From the NCBI RefSeq assembly GCF_000296835.1, contig NZ_CAKE01000004.1, positions 1-64,000 on the forward strand: a DNA stretch of 64,000 nt, written 5' to 3'. The notes beneath the pieces were generated by a model. That model worked only from the letters and a program-made list of their open reading frames with translations, was not told the DNA's origin and searched no databases. Positions 63,217 to 64,000 of the stretch are shown piece by piece; the stretch's first letter is position 1, and every line of letters starts with the position of its first letter. The translations under genes and the position numbers were made by a program. This DNA is from Lactobacillus hominis DSM 23910 = CRBIP 24.179 (lineage in GTDB: Bacteria > Bacillota > Bacilli > Lactobacillales > Lactobacillaceae).

Positions 63217-64000
63217 CTAAAAGAATGTATTTTCAAAGAGCCCGACTATTTGACTCTCGTCGATTTTCTTAGATTCCTCAATCAAATATCCATAAGTATC
63301 TAGCGTTGTTCGTAAACTACTATGTCCCATTCTTTGCATGACATAATACCAATCGACTTTCTTATGAAGCAATATAGCAGCTTGTGCGTGTCTTAAAGTG
63401 TGGGTGGTAAAACCATCCATAGGCAAATTTAAAATAGCTAATACACGCTTTAATTCGAATCCTACGCTTCTTTCGGCTGGAGGAAGTCCTGTGGTTGGAG
63501 ATCCGAAAACATACTCTGAGTGATTATGCTCTTGCAGTTCATCAAATAATGAAAATATTTGAGGTGGAACCACAATAGTTCTATAAGAGTGTGCAGTTTT
63601 TGTTGGGCCCAGCTCTCGGGTAATACTATCAAAGGAATGGTGTATATCAATTGTATTATTTTGGGGATGCAGATCTTTCTGCCTAAGCGCTAATGCTTCG
63701 CCAATTCTGGCGCCGGTCAAGATTTGCATGATTAAGACATAATCACAAATATTACCTTTATCTTTGCCCGCCTTACGCCCATATTTAGTGATTTCTGATG
63801 CTGACATCAAAAAAGGGGAGCGTCTTTCCAAGAGCTTATTTAAGATGTCTTGTATATGTGCTAAAGATGGAAGCTTGACTTTGTCTTTTTTAGTTCTTTT
63901 ATGTGATCCTCTACTGATTTTAGACCCATAAGTAAAATCGCTAAGTATGATGTTTTCTTGAATTGCTCTTTTAACGGCAACATGATATTTTTTGTGATAC
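63217..64000 (-). CDS. int: Phage-type tyrosine integrase (5' end beyond the window)
   Basis: The minus-strand frame is open without a stop from the window edge to 63217; about 260 residues are visible. Catalytic residues are Arg in 'LTGARIGEAL', 'HTLRHAQAAILL', His in 'QRMGHSSLRTTLDTYGYL' and Tyr in the same segment. The N-terminal arm-binding domain and most of the core-binding domain lie outside. It faces truncated dprA with arm-like repeats between them, as for phage or integrative-element integrases. It catalyses insertion and excision at the att site. Confidence 0.9.
   Translation of the reverse strand, partial: YHKKYHVAVKRAIQENIILSDFTYGSKISRGSHKRTKKDKVKLPSLAHIQDILNKLLERRSPFLMSASEITKYGRKAGKDKGNICDYVLIMQILTGARIGEALALRQKDLHPQNNTIDIHHSFDSITRELGPTKTAHSYRTIVVPPQIFSLFDELQEHNHSEYVFGSPTTGLPPAERSVGFELKRVLAILNLPMDGFTTHTLRHAQAAILLHKKVDWYYVMQRMGHSSLRTTLDTYGYLIEESKKIDESQIVGLFENTFF

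Noticed and set aside
1-64000. tRNA or rRNA genes
   Set aside because: I saw no cloverleaf with GTTCRA-type T-loop or rRNA sequence on either strand. A tRNAscan run would settle it.

Overview
The window is a stretch of an AT-rich Firmicute chromosome, best read as a Lactobacillus of the johnsonii/gasseri (acidophilus) group. The basis is core-gene sequence and order: pfkA-pyk, xerD-ribT-scpA-scpB-rluB, cmk-rpsA-der-hup, degV-yozE-ctp-rbgA-rnhB-dprA, an FMN-riboswitch-controlled ribU, a cysteine-free L32, and an LPXTG surface protein with a Rib-like domain. The species is inferred by family recognition, not by a search.

Positions 1-13,600 are an accessory patchwork of small catabolic, modifying and resistance-like enzymes: phosphatase, GNATs, Nudix, alpha/beta hydrolases, MFS exporter, cytidine-deaminase-like and CofE-like proteins, a RelB/YafQ-type toxin-antitoxin pair with a frameshifted toxin, a P-loop kinase plus an APH-like phosphotransferase, a Nudix remnant, tandem nucleoside phosphorylases, an AAA_14/DUF4143 ATPase behind a perfect palindrome, an ASCH protein and a histidine phosphatase.

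Positions 13,600-28,300 hold transport, resistance and surface genes. They include a Ca2+/Mn2+-type P-type ATPase behind a yybP-ykoY-like riboswitch, an AAC(3)-type acetyltransferase, and an ABC exporter pair preceded by what looks like a complete ribosome-mediated transcription attenuator (promoter, seven-codon leader peptide, long hairpin, antiterminator, terminator). Three small DUF1828-like genes, the LPXTG protein, a frameshifted hydrolase, an amino-acid permease, an NAD(P)-binding oxidoreductase, a DedA protein and a nucleoside hydrolase follow.

Positions 28,300-62,400 are conserved housekeeping DNA: uvrC, obgE, an OatA-like acetyltransferase, rnz, rpmF, dnaE, glycolysis (pfkA-pyk), chromosome segregation (xerD, scpAB), riboflavin uptake, ribosome assembly (der, rbgA), HU, CCA-adding enzyme and RNase HII. 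Most operons end in clear intrinsic terminators.

At the right edge dprA is cut off after its conserved FPERN motif. Immediately beyond lie integrase arm-type repeats and the 3' part of a phage-type tyrosine integrase facing it, so a prophage or integrative element has inserted into this competence gene and continues out of the window.
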